In this document: one piece after another, positions 17,822-26,900 of the stretch | How the letters are laid out: each line of letters opens with the position of its first letter | Numbering within the stretch: the stretch's first letter is position 1 | Source: Verrucomicrobiota bacterium | GTDB lineage: Bacteria; Verrucomicrobiota; Verrucomicrobiia; Opitutales; Opitutaceae | Length of the DNA stretch: 64,000 nucleotides | Assembly: GCA_023391285.1 (NCBI GenBank) | Contig: JAEWBF010000120.1 | Coordinates: 1 to 64,000, forward strand | Direction of reading: 5' to 3' | Notes under the pieces: model-generated | The model's database searches: none | What the model saw: only the letters and a program-made list of their open reading frames with translations | Told to the model about the DNA's origin: nothing | Position numbers and translations under genes: made by a program

Positions 17822-17850
17822 GCCGAGACGGGAACGATCTCAGCTCCTCG

Positions 17851-17880
17851 AGCTCCCTCCTTGTGAGGGAGCTTTTCTTT
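17851..17880 (+). terminator. Rho-independent terminator of the TonB receptor gene
   Basis: A 9-bp perfect stem (AGCTCCCTC / GAGGGAGCT) with a 5-nt loop is followed by TTTCTTTT, 30 bp after the receptor stop codon. This is one of the two clearest terminators in the window. Confidence 0.88.
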
Positions 17881-17926
17881 TGCGGCGGGCGATCCCTTCG
17901 GCAGTGTGCGTGGCTGTTCTGGATTC

Positions 17927-19858
17927 ATGGATACGGCTTCAACTCACGGAACGCTGCGAGCCGGCGTTCCTCCGCGGCTGGTAGCATGGGCCATCGTTCT
18001 GGCTGTCCTGGCGACGTGGTGGACGAGCTTGCCCGCGCCGTTCGAACTCGACGACCACGAGTCCATTCTCGCGAACGCCACGATCCGCCGCTTCCCCTCG
18101 CTCGATTGGCTGCATCCACCTGCGAGCGGCGGCGAGACCGTCAGCGGTCGGCCCGTGCTGAACCTGAGCTTTGCGATCAATCATGCCTTGCACGGGCTGG
18201 ATGTGCGCGGATTTCGGCTGACGAACATGTTTATCCATGCGGCGGCGGCGCTGGCGTTGTTCGGCATCGTGCGACGAACCCTGGCGCGCGCGGACCGCAA
18301 CGACACAGCCGCGCGCGAGATTGCGCTGGTAGTCGCATTGATCTGGGCGCTGCATCCGCTCCAAACCGCGGCGGTGACCTATGTCGTTCAACGAGCAGAG
18401 TCGCTGGCCGGATTGTTCTACTTGCTCACGCTCTACGGCTTCATTCGAGCCGCGGAGCGGGACGACGCCAGGCCGAGGTGGTTCGTGGTTTCGGCCCTGG
18501 CATGCTGGCTGGGAGTATTGACGAAGGAGACGGTCGCGACCGCGCCCCTCGTGGTGTTCTTGTATGACCGCGCTTTTGTTTCCGGTTCATGGCGGGCGGC
18601 CTGGCGGAACAACGGGCGTCTACATGCGATGCTGGTTGCGAGCTGGATTGCGGTTGCAGCGTTGGCGCTCGGCCACGAGGGGCGAGGCGGGTCGGCGGGT
18701 TTGGACACCAGCATCGCACCCGTCACTTATTTTCTCACGCAATGCGAGGCGATCGTGCGCTATGTGAGACTGGCGTTCTGGCCGGCGGGACAGGTTTTCG
18801 ATTATGGGGTGCCGACGGTTGCGTCGGTATCCGAAGTGTGGATGCAACTCGCGCTGCTGGCGATCGCGGGCGGCGCCACGGTGTGGCTGATCGTCCGCAA
18901 TCACGCGGCCGGTTTTGCGGGCGCGTGTTTCTTCCTGTTGCTGGGGCCGAGTTCGAGCTTTGTGCCGGTCGCCACGCAGACGATGGCCGAGCATCGAATG
19001 TATCTTGCGCTGGCTCCGATCGTGGTGGTGGTGGTCTGCGGTGGGCGATTGACGCCGCTGCCCAAAGGGATTGGTGCGCTGGCGGCAATGCTGGTGATGG
19101 CGTCTCTCGCGATTGCGACGGTGGCGCGGAATGGTGTTTACCGGTCCGAGATCGCGTTATGGCGCGATACCGCGCGCAAGCGCCCCGAGAATCCGCGCGC
19201 GCAGCACAATCTAGGACGCGCACTGCACGAGGCGGGTGAAGTGGAGCCGGCGATGGCGGCGTTTCGTCGTGCGATCGCAGTTCAGCCGAATCATGCGTTT
19301 GCGCACTTCAGCCTCGGGACGATTCTGGCGAGCCGAGCCGAATGGGAGGGAGCGATGAAGCACCTGCGTGCCGCGGTAGAAGCGGACGCGAACGATACGG
19401 CGGCACGGATGAATCTGGGGCGGGTGTTGATGCAGCTCGGTCGTGACGACGAAGCGCGGGTGCAGTTCCAGGCTGCTGTGCGCGAGGATCCCCACCTCGC
19501 GCCGGCTCAACGCGCGCTCGGCCACCTCCTGGCGAAGGTGGGTGAGTTGGACGGCGCGGCGGAGGCGTATCAGGCGGCGCTGAACGTTGAGCCGTCGGTG
19601 GAAGCGCATTTTGCGCTCGGTAATCTGCTCGCGCGGGCACGCCGCATTGACGAGGCGATGACGCACTATCGGTCGGCGCTGGAGCTCGATTCGGAGCACG
19701 TGGGCGCGCGCAATAATCTCGCGAATGCGCTATTCGTTTCACGGCGTTTCGAGGAAGCGGCGCGGGAATACGAGGAGGTGCTGCGACGGGATCCGCAGAA
19801 CGCGACGGTGCGGGAGAATCTGGCGCAGGCGCGACAGTTGCAGGGCGCGGTGCGCTAG
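17927..19858 (+). CDS. TMTC-like polytopic membrane protein with C-terminal TPR repeats
   Basis: The 643-residue protein has about ten hydrophobic segments in its first 400 residues and about six tetratricopeptide repeats in residues 417-643 (for example NPRAQHNLGRALHEAGEVEP and HVGARNNLANALFVSRRFEE). The first extramembrane loop contains the acidic cluster FELDDHESI at about residues 38-46, and later YVVQRAESLAGLFYLLTLYG, both typical of the TMTC/GT-C glycosyltransferase-like proteins; the acidic pair is usually the metal/dolichol or polyprenol-sugar binding site. A role in protein O-glycosylation is possible but inferred. The ATG at 17927 was chosen over a GTG seven codons earlier. A paralogue follows 68 bp downstream. 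Confidence 0.82.
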   Translation: MDTASTHGTLRAGVPPRLVAWAIVLAVLATWWTSLPAPFELDDHESILANATIRRFPSLDWLHPPASGGETVSGRPVLNLSFAINHALHGLDVRGFRLTNMFIHAAAALALFGIVRRTLARADRNDTAAREIALVVALIWALHPLQTAAVTYVVQRAESLAGLFYLLTLYGFIRAAERDDARPRWFVVSALACWLGVLTKETVATAPLVVFLYDRAFVSGSWRAAWRNNGRLHAMLVASWIAVAALALGHEGRGGSAGLDTSIAPVTYFLTQCEAIVRYVRLAFWPAGQVFDYGVPTVASVSEVWMQLALLAIAGGATVWLIVRNHAAGFAGACFFLLLGPSSSFVPVATQTMAEHRMYLALAPIVVVVVCGGRLTPLPKGIGALAAMLVMASLAIATVARNGVYRSEIALWRDTARKRPENPRAQHNLGRALHEAGEVEPAMAAFRRAIAVQPNHAFAHFSLGTILASRAEWEGAMKHLRAAVEADANDTAARMNLGRVLMQLGRDDEARVQFQAAVREDPHLAPAQRALGHLLAKVGELDGAAEAYQAALNVEPSVEAHFALGNLLARARRIDEAMTHYRSALELDSEHVGARNNLANALFVSRRFEEAAREYEEVLRRDPQNATVRENLAQARQLQGAVR

Positions 19859-19926
19859 GGTCCCGGGGAACTTGATCCTTTCCTCGCGCGCGGCGCGACG
19901 AGTATTCAACGTGGGTGATTCCCTGA

Positions 19927-21279
19927 ATGACTGACGCACGTTCCACGACCGCCGAAGCACCGTCGACCGCGTTTGCGGGAGCGGCGCTCGCCGTGGCGGC
20001 GCTAGCGGCCTGGGCGAGTTCGTTCGCGGGCGAGCTCGTTGACGGGATGCCGCCGACGATTTGGTTCGCGCTGGACGGCGGGCACGTGGCGATCTCGCGC
20101 GGGATCAATCTCGGGCTGCATGTCGCAACGGCGTGCACGATGTTTGCGGTGTTGCGGCGGACGTTGCGGTTGCCGCATTTGCAGGAGCGATTCGGCGCTG
20201 GCGCGGGCTGGCTGGCTTTCGGCGTGAGCGCGATCTGGATGTTGCATCCGCTGCAAACGGCGGCGGTGACCGATGTGGCGCGACGGCCGGAATTGGTGGC
20301 GGGGCTGGCCGTGGTCTTGTCGCTGTATGCGACGATCCGTGAATGGCGCGTGAGGGCGGTGGCGGCGTGTGCGCTGGGGATGCTGGCGAACGAACTCGCG
20401 GCTGCGATTCCGTTGCTGGTGTTGTTGTATGATCGAACGTTTTTGACGGGCGGCTTCCGCGAAACGCTGCGCGCGCGGAGCGGGTTCTATGCGATGCTGG
20501 GCGCGACGTGGGCGCTGATCGTGTGGCGCGTCATGCCCGGCGATTTCCACGGCGGGGTGCAGCCGTGGGGTGCGGCGACTTCGCCGTGGATGTATTTGCA
20601 GGTGCAGTGTCAGGCGGTGGTCCACTATCTGCGGCTGGCGCTTTGGCCGGAGCCGCTGGTGTTCGATTACGGTGTGGTGCGTCCGGGCGCCTTCGTGTGG
20701 GTGCTGCCGCCGGCGTTTTTTCTGCTGAGCCTCGCGACGGTTTCGGCGGTGGCGTTGTGGCAGGTGCGAGCGCGGGGGTTTCTTGGAGCGTGGTTCTTTT
20801 TGTTGCTCGTGCCGACGTCGAGCGTGTGGCCGGTGGCGGCCGAGCCGATGGCGGAGAGTCGGATGCATTTGCCGCTCGCGGCGGTGGTCACGCTTGTGGT
20901 GTTGGGAGTTTACCGGATCGCGGGAAGACGCACGGTTATGATTGGAGCGCTGCTCGCGCTCGCGTTGGGCGGAGCGACGGTGCGGCGGAATCTGGACTAT
21001 CGAGATGCGTTGACGCTTTGGACGGATACCGCGGAGAAGAGGCCGGACAACGCGCGGGCGCACGCGCGGGTCGCGGCGCTGCAGCTGTCGGCGGGAAAAG
21101 TAGCGGAGGCGATTGCGAGCGGGGCGGAAGCGATCGGACTGGATCCGTATAACGCGGATGCGCATTTCGCGCTTGGGCAGGCGTTGCAGCGGGCGGGGCG
21201 CGGCGGCCCGGCGCGGCGTCATTTGGAGCAGGCGGCGAAGTTGGAGCCGGAGCGTTTTGCGGCGGGAGATCGGGAATGA
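19927..21279 (+). CDS. Shorter, divergent paralogue of the TMTC-like membrane/TPR protein
   Basis: The 450-residue protein aligns along its length with its upstream neighbour (compare AIWMLHPLQTAAVTDVARRP with the equivalent LIWALHPLQTAAVTYVVQRA, and LWTDTAEKRPDNARAHARVA with LWRDTARKRPENPRAQHNLG). It is shortened at both ends: the first extracytoplasmic loop has lost the DDHE acidic cluster (it reads WASSFAGELVDGMPPTIW) and only about two TPR units remain. It therefore looks like a tandem duplicate that has lost the presumed catalytic motif and may be an accessory or inactive partner. ATG start at 19927. Confidence 0.8.
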   Translation: MTDARSTTAEAPSTAFAGAALAVAALAAWASSFAGELVDGMPPTIWFALDGGHVAISRGINLGLHVATACTMFAVLRRTLRLPHLQERFGAGAGWLAFGVSAIWMLHPLQTAAVTDVARRPELVAGLAVVLSLYATIREWRVRAVAACALGMLANELAAAIPLLVLLYDRTFLTGGFRETLRARSGFYAMLGATWALIVWRVMPGDFHGGVQPWGAATSPWMYLQVQCQAVVHYLRLALWPEPLVFDYGVVRPGAFVWVLPPAFFLLSLATVSAVALWQVRARGFLGAWFFLLLVPTSSVWPVAAEPMAESRMHLPLAAVVTLVVLGVYRIAGRRTVMIGALLALALGGATVRRNLDYRDALTLWTDTAEKRPDNARAHARVAALQLSAGKVAEAIASGAEAIGLDPYNADAHFALGQALQRAGRGGPARRHLEQAAKLEPERFAAGDRE

Positions 21280-21324
21280 GATTCGCCGCGGACGATCGAG
21301 GCGGCGGAGGAAGCCCCGCAATGG

Positions 21325-21834
21325 TCAGGCTCGCGGAGGAGAGTCCAACAGGCGAGCGACGAGGGCGGAGGAGAACTGGGTGGCGATCACGGAAAACGTG
21401 AAGAGATAGAGGCCCGGACCCACTTGCAGTTCGGCGACGGCGGCGGACTTCATTGCGACGATGAGGATTGCGACGACGAACACGTCGAGCATCGACCATT
21501 TGCCGAGGTGCTCGACCCAGCGATGCAGACGTTGAACGCGGGAGAGGTTGTGCTCGCGCTCGAGCCAGATCACGGCGAGCAGGCCGAGTTTCACGCAGGG
21601 GAACACGAGCGTGAACAGTGTCAGGACGACAAAGAGGAAGTATTCTCCCTCCTGGAGCAGCGTGATGATCCCGCCGACGACGGAGATCGCATCGTGAAAC
21701 AGCCAGAATTTCGTGACGTGAAAGAACGGGAAAAACACGCCCCCGATGAAAAGGAGAAAGGCGGTGGCGAGGAGCCAGGGCGTGGCGTGCGAGGAACTGC
21801 GAGCGCGCGAGCGGGAGCGTGCGATGGACGACAC
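21325..21834 (-). CDS. PqiA-domain membrane protein (paraquat-inducible protein A-like)
   Basis: The 169-residue protein has four hydrophobic segments (LLATAFLLFIGGVFFPFF, the YFLFVVLTLFTLVFPCVKLG segment, DVFVVAILIVAM and LYLFTFSVIATQFS) and the PqiA signature HLGKWSMLDVFVVAILI at about residue 105. It is a single PqiA module, whereas the E. coli protein has two; PqiA partners with MCE-domain PqiB in envelope lipid transport, but no MCE gene is present here. The only reasonable start is a GTG at 21834. It lies 149 bp downstream of the MuiA-family gene on the same strand. Confidence 0.82.
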   Translation of the reverse strand: MSSIARSRSRARSSSHATPWLLATAFLLFIGGVFFPFFHVTKFWLFHDAISVVGGIITLLQEGEYFLFVVLTLFTLVFPCVKLGLLAVIWLEREHNLSRVQRLHRWVEHLGKWSMLDVFVVAILIVAMKSAAVAELQVGPGLYLFTFSVIATQFSSALVARLLDSPPRA

Positions 21835-21983
21835 GGGGCGCGTTGGTGGCAGAGGCCGAGGATGGGGGCAAAAGAAAAGGGACGGGTTGGATCTGCGGCT
21901 ATGTGGAGGCTTGGTGCCTCCCGCGGATCGAGGCGAAAGCGCGGTGGGGGCACCGCGCCTCCATCGGCGGAGTTGAGTCGGGG

Positions 21984-23660
21984 CTATTCGAGACCCTCGA
22001 CGTTGAAGTCGGCGGGATGTTCGACGGAGAAGCGGACAGGCAGCTCGCGTTTTTCACCGGGCTTTAGGTCGAGCGTCCATTGGAGCATGCCAGCGGCGTC
22101 CGGTTTGATCTGCCGTTCGTCGGGTGCGAGCTGTTTGACCACGATCTTCTCGTGGCGCGAAACGGGGAGTTGATCGCGCACGATGATCTTGGCGGGGGTG
22201 CGCTTGTTGTTCTGGAGGGTGAGGGTGATGTCGTAGGTGATGCGTTTGCCTTTCGAGACCATGCCGGTGTCTTCGGTGAGGCGGTTGTTGAGCGTGCGTT
22301 TGACGCTGATCCCTTCGTCGGCGCCGAGAGCGAGGTCGAACTGCTCCGACGGCATGACCGTGCGGATCGTGCTGGTGGCGACGAAGGTGTCGTCGAGGAA
22401 CACATTCATCGAGCCGGCGAGGAGCGGGTAGTCGGTGCTGTTGGTGACCTTGGCGGTGAGGAAGGCGGAGGGCTGTAACTTCGGCGTGGTGCGGTATTCG
22501 GGAGCGAGCGCGAGGGTGGTGGTGGCGATCGGAACTTTTTGTGGAGAGTTGTCGGATGCGATCGACGAGGGAACGGCGACTTTGAAGGACGCGCTCGTGG
22601 CTTGGGCTTCGACGGTCGTGGGCCGGATGTAGAAATCGTAGGCTTCGTTGGCCGCGCCTTCAGCGCCGCCGAACCTCGTCGCGGCGCTGCCGATTTTCGG
22701 CGCGCGCGGTCTCACCGAAGCGTCGAACTCGGGGGCAGGTGCCGCGGTGGCGACGGGAAGGAACTGGCGCTGTTGCACGATCCACGGCTGCAGCTCGGGC
22801 GCGGCGCCACCGAGCGAGGGGCGTGCGGTGGAGAGCGTGAGTTCGACGTTGTTCCAATCTTCGCCGGTGTGCTGGCGGACGAGACCAGCGTAACCGAGTT
22901 GGACGGAGCGGTCGTCGCTGGAGACGCGAACATCGTAGTTCGGCGTCCAATTGGCCCCGTGGACGGCGTAGCGGAGCGTGAGTTCGATGGCGCCGGCGTT
23001 TTGGGCATCGAGACGAACGGCGACGGTCTTATAGCTGCGGCCGCCTTCGCCGCGGAATTGATCGAGCTGTTGTTGGAGGGCGGCGCGTTTGATGCGAAGT
23101 TCTTCGCGCTGGGTGTCGATCCTGCGGACCTCGGTGGCGAATTCGCCAAGTTTTTGCTCCGTGAAATCGAGCATCTTTAGCCACACGTCGGGAACGATGA
23201 TGGGGTTGCCCTCTTTCGTGGGAGTCGTGCTGGAGGTTTGGATTTTGACGATGTAATCGCGCTGTTGGGCGAGGATATGGGCACGATCGTCGAGTTCGCG
23301 GTCCTCGCGATCGAGGGCGCGGATTTCGTCTTCGAGGGATTTGACCCGGTCGTTGGGCGTGAAGTCGACGTAGGTGGTGCGCGGCGTGACGTCGAGGAGG
23401 GCGGCGTTGGCCTGGCCGCGACCGGCGACTTGCAGGGATTCGTCGAGGAGGCCGGCCGGAAGTTTTTCGAACACGACTTCCACGATGCCGGGTGTAGCGA
23501 TTTGAATGGGAGCGGTGCGGGTGACGACGGCGCGGTCGGTGTAAACGGTCACGGCCCGGATTTGCGATTGGGCGGTGATGGGCGCGGCGTGAATTTTGGG
23601 GGAGGCGGAGAGCGCGATGGCGACGGCGGTGATAGCTGAAGCGAGGATGGAAGGTTTCAT
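21984..23660 (-). CDS. MuiA (mucoidy inhibitor A) family protein
   Basis: The 558-residue exported protein has a signal peptide (SILASAITAVAIALSASPKIHAA). The DUF4140 N-terminal part starts IRAVTVYTDRAVVTRTAPI, a coiled-coil follows (residues about 100-190, EDEIRALDREDRELDDRA), and the DUF4139 part contains AVHGANWTPNYDVRVSSDDR and LVRQHTGEDWNNVELTLSTA. These proteins are known from a mucoidy-inhibition phenotype but have no settled biochemical role; an envelope or capsule-related function is an inference. The ATG at 23660 gives the signal peptide; an upstream in-frame ATG at 23714 would add a basic stretch. Confidence 0.88.
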   Translation of the reverse strand: MKPSILASAITAVAIALSASPKIHAAPITAQSQIRAVTVYTDRAVVTRTAPIQIATPGIVEVVFEKLPAGLLDESLQVAGRGQANAALLDVTPRTTYVDFTPNDRVKSLEDEIRALDREDRELDDRAHILAQQRDYIVKIQTSSTTPTKEGNPIIVPDVWLKMLDFTEQKLGEFATEVRRIDTQREELRIKRAALQQQLDQFRGEGGRSYKTVAVRLDAQNAGAIELTLRYAVHGANWTPNYDVRVSSDDRSVQLGYAGLVRQHTGEDWNNVELTLSTARPSLGGAAPELQPWIVQQRQFLPVATAAPAPEFDASVRPRAPKIGSAATRFGGAEGAANEAYDFYIRPTTVEAQATSASFKVAVPSSIASDNSPQKVPIATTTLALAPEYRTTPKLQPSAFLTAKVTNSTDYPLLAGSMNVFLDDTFVATSTIRTVMPSEQFDLALGADEGISVKRTLNNRLTEDTGMVSKGKRITYDITLTLQNNKRTPAKIIVRDQLPVSRHEKIVVKQLAPDERQIKPDAAGMLQWTLDLKPGEKRELPVRFSVEHPADFNVEGLE

Positions 23661-23957
23661 TAAGAGAGAAGGTGGGACTGCACCGACAAGGAAACGGCTC
23701 AGGAGACGGATCATTAGACGATGGTCCGCTGGTCGGGTCGCAGGAATTTTCCGGAACTTCCGATTTTGGCGCCGACACTAACCGCCCGCGTGACCGGCTT
23801 CCTAATTCTTCCCCGAGGCCTGCGAAGCGGGCGGGGCTTGCCAAGGCATCGCCCGGAGGCTTGTCATGGTCCCCTTTTTCGCGGAGAAACGCTGACCTTT
23901 CGCCTCGGCGTCTCCGGCTCAGCCGTCTGATCTCTCTCTATCACTAGACTCCCCCTC
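23661..23957. promoter_or_regulatory. Divergent intergenic region
   Basis: About 297 bp between the divergently transcribed MuiA-family and delta-60 repeat genes should contain both promoters. I see no gene. A GC-rich segment around 23815-23865 (GCGAAGCGGGCGGGGCTTGCC and its surroundings) resembles one at 50820-50850 and may be part of a dispersed degenerate repeat. Confidence 0.35.
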
Positions 23958-26900
23958 ATGTTCATTGCTTCCGCTTTCCGCACCGCGTTGCGCTTTGTTT
24001 GTCTCGCGTCGCTGGTGTCGATCTCACCGGCCCTCTTCGCCCAAGGGGCGCTCTCCGCGTCGGACGGCTTCGATCCCAATGTCGGCGGCAACGTCTATGC
24101 CGTCGCCATTCAGCCCGACGGGAAGATCCTGATCGCGGGCGAGTTCAAGCGCCTGCAGCCCAATGGCGGCGCGGTGTCGAACCCGAACAACATCGCGCGT
24201 TTGCACCCCGACGGTCGCCTCGACGGGACGTTCCACGGCAACGTCAACGGTCGGATCAACGCGATGATTCTCCAGCCGGATGGCCGGATCGTCATTGGCG
24301 GCTCGTTCACGGCGGTCACTAATCCCGGTGGGGCGCCGGTGACCCGCAATCGCGCTGCGCGACTCAATGCTGATGGCACCTTGGACACGAGCTTCGATCC
24401 GAATCTCAGCGGCGGTCCTTTGGAGGAAGTCAATGCGCTCGCGCTTGATGCGAATGGCGGAATCCTCATCGGCGGCGCGTTTACGTCCGCGGGCGGTCAG
24501 CCGCGGAATCGTATCGCGCGTTTCAATGCCGACGGCTCGCTGGACGCGGGCTTCGATCCGAACGCGGGCAACGTGGTGCTCGCGATTGCGGTGCAGTCCG
24601 ACGGCAAGATTCTGGTCGGCGGCGGCTTCACCACGATCGCAGGCCAGACGCGCAACCGTATCGCGCGTTTGAATGCCAACGGCTCGCTCGATACGAGCTT
24701 CAATCCGAATTTCAACAATCGGGTGCTTGCGATCGCCTTGCAGCGCGACGGCAAGATTCTCGTCGGCGGTTCGTTCACGACGGTGCAGCCCCCGAACGCC
24801 GAAGAGGCGAGCGCGAGAGCGCGGTTTACCCGCCTCAATGTCGATGGGACGCTCGACACGAACTTCGTCGGTCAGGCGGGCGGTGACGTGTATGCGATCG
24901 CGGTTATGCCGGACGGCGGCGTGCTGGTCGGCGGAACTTTCCCGAGTCTCGGCGGCGTCAACATCGCTTACGGGGCTCGCGTTCATCCAAACGGGCAGCT
25001 CGATCTGAGCTTCCTCCCGGGGCCGAACTCCAACGTTTACGCATTCGGCGTGCAGTCCGACGGCTCGGTCGTCCTCGGCGGCGGCTTTAGCGCGCTGCGG
25101 GGAAGCGGCCTCTCGTCGGTTCCGCGCAACCACGTTGCGCGCGTCAGCGCTACTGGTGGTCTCGACACGGAATTCCATCCCGATGTGAACGGCCGCGTCA
25201 GCACCGCCGTCCTGCAACCGGACGGGCAGGTGTTGGTGGGCGGCACGTTTACAAGCGTGGGCGGATTGACCCGCGACAGCCTGGTGCGACTCGGCACGAA
25301 CGGGAACGTCGATCCGAGCTTCCGGGCGAACGTTACGGGTTCGGTTTACAGCGTGCTGCCGCTAACCGGCGGCAAGATTTTGATCGGTGGCAACTTCTCC
25401 TTCGTGAATGGCATTCCGCGTTCGAACATCGCACGGCTCAATGCCGACGGCTCGCTCGATACGAGTGTGTTCAACGTCCAGTTGAGCGGTCCGGTCTTGG
25501 CGATGGTCGCGCAGTCCGATGGCAAGGTGATCGTCGCCGGAAATTTCTCCGCAGTGCGTCAGACGCCGGGCGATCCGTCGATCTCGCGCAGTAATTTGGT
25601 TCGGTTCAATGCGGATGGTTCGATCGACGATGGCTGGCGCGCGGGGGCCAACGATGTCGTGAACTCCCTTGCGTTGCAGTCGGACGGCAAGCTGGTGGCC
25701 GCCGGTAACTTCACGGTGGTCGCGGGGACTGGCAGCAATCAGTCCTTCTCGCGCAACCGCCTCGTGCGCTTCAACGCCGATGGTGGCGTCGACACGGGTT
25801 TTACCGCGGGCACGGCGGGCGAGATCGTCCGCGTGGTGCTGCAAGGCGATCGCGTGGTGGTGGGCGGCTCCTTCAACGGTGCGGCTGGCACGGGAGCGAC
25901 CGAATTCACGGCGCGGGCAAACATCGCGCGCTTCTCTGCGAGCGGTGAGCTCGATTTGGCCTTCAATCCGGCGATCAATAGCACCGTTCATGCCCTTGCC
26001 GTGCAGGGCAACGGATTGCTGATCGGCGGGCGTTTCACTTCGATCATTCGCGGCGACGTCACCGTCGAGCGGAATTACGCGGCGCGCCTGCAGGACAACG
26101 GCGAAGTCGACACAGGTTTTAACCTCGGTCTCAACGTGAACCCGGGCCACGAAGTGGTCGGATTCGCTGTTTCGGACGCCGGCATCCTGGTCGCTGGTTC
26201 ATTCCGGCCGAGCGGCACGGGCGCGCTGCGCCGCCTGGCGCGCGTGACGGCGACGGGGTCCATCGATCCCTCCTTCGATGCCGATGTGAACACCGCGGCC
26301 GGCGCGCAGGTAAACATGCTAACCATGCGACCCGACGGAAAGATTGTGGCGGGCGGTTCGTTCTCCGGCATCAGCGGCGCGGCGTCGCAGAATCTCGCGC
26401 GGTTCAATCCCGATTCGACCGCGGACGCCAATTTCGCCCCCAACCTCGACGGCCCGGCCTACACCGTGGCGGAACTGCCGGGCGGTGGAGAGTCGATTCC
26501 GGTTCAGGCCAGCAGCTTCGCATGGTTGGAGTCGTCCGGCCAGCTCCGCAGCGTGAGCTTGCCGCAGGGCATGGGCTTCGGGTTCGTGAACGCCTTCCTC
26601 GAGCAGCCGGACGGAAAGGTGCTCGTCGGCGGCGAACTCACCATCAGCGGCAGCAGCTACGGCCTGGTTCGGCTGAATGCCAACGGCTCGCTCGACAGCA
26701 CATTCCAGCTGAGGATGAAACCCGGCGTGCAGGCGATGGCGCTTCAGTCGGATGGAAAGATCATTGTCGGCGGAAACTTCGAACTAGGCACGGACGCGAC
26801 ACCCCAAACTCCGGAGTGGCGCAATCTCGTTCGCCTGAACGCGGACGGCACCGTCGACACCAGTTTCAAGCAGAACGTGGTGGGAACGGTGTTCACGCTG

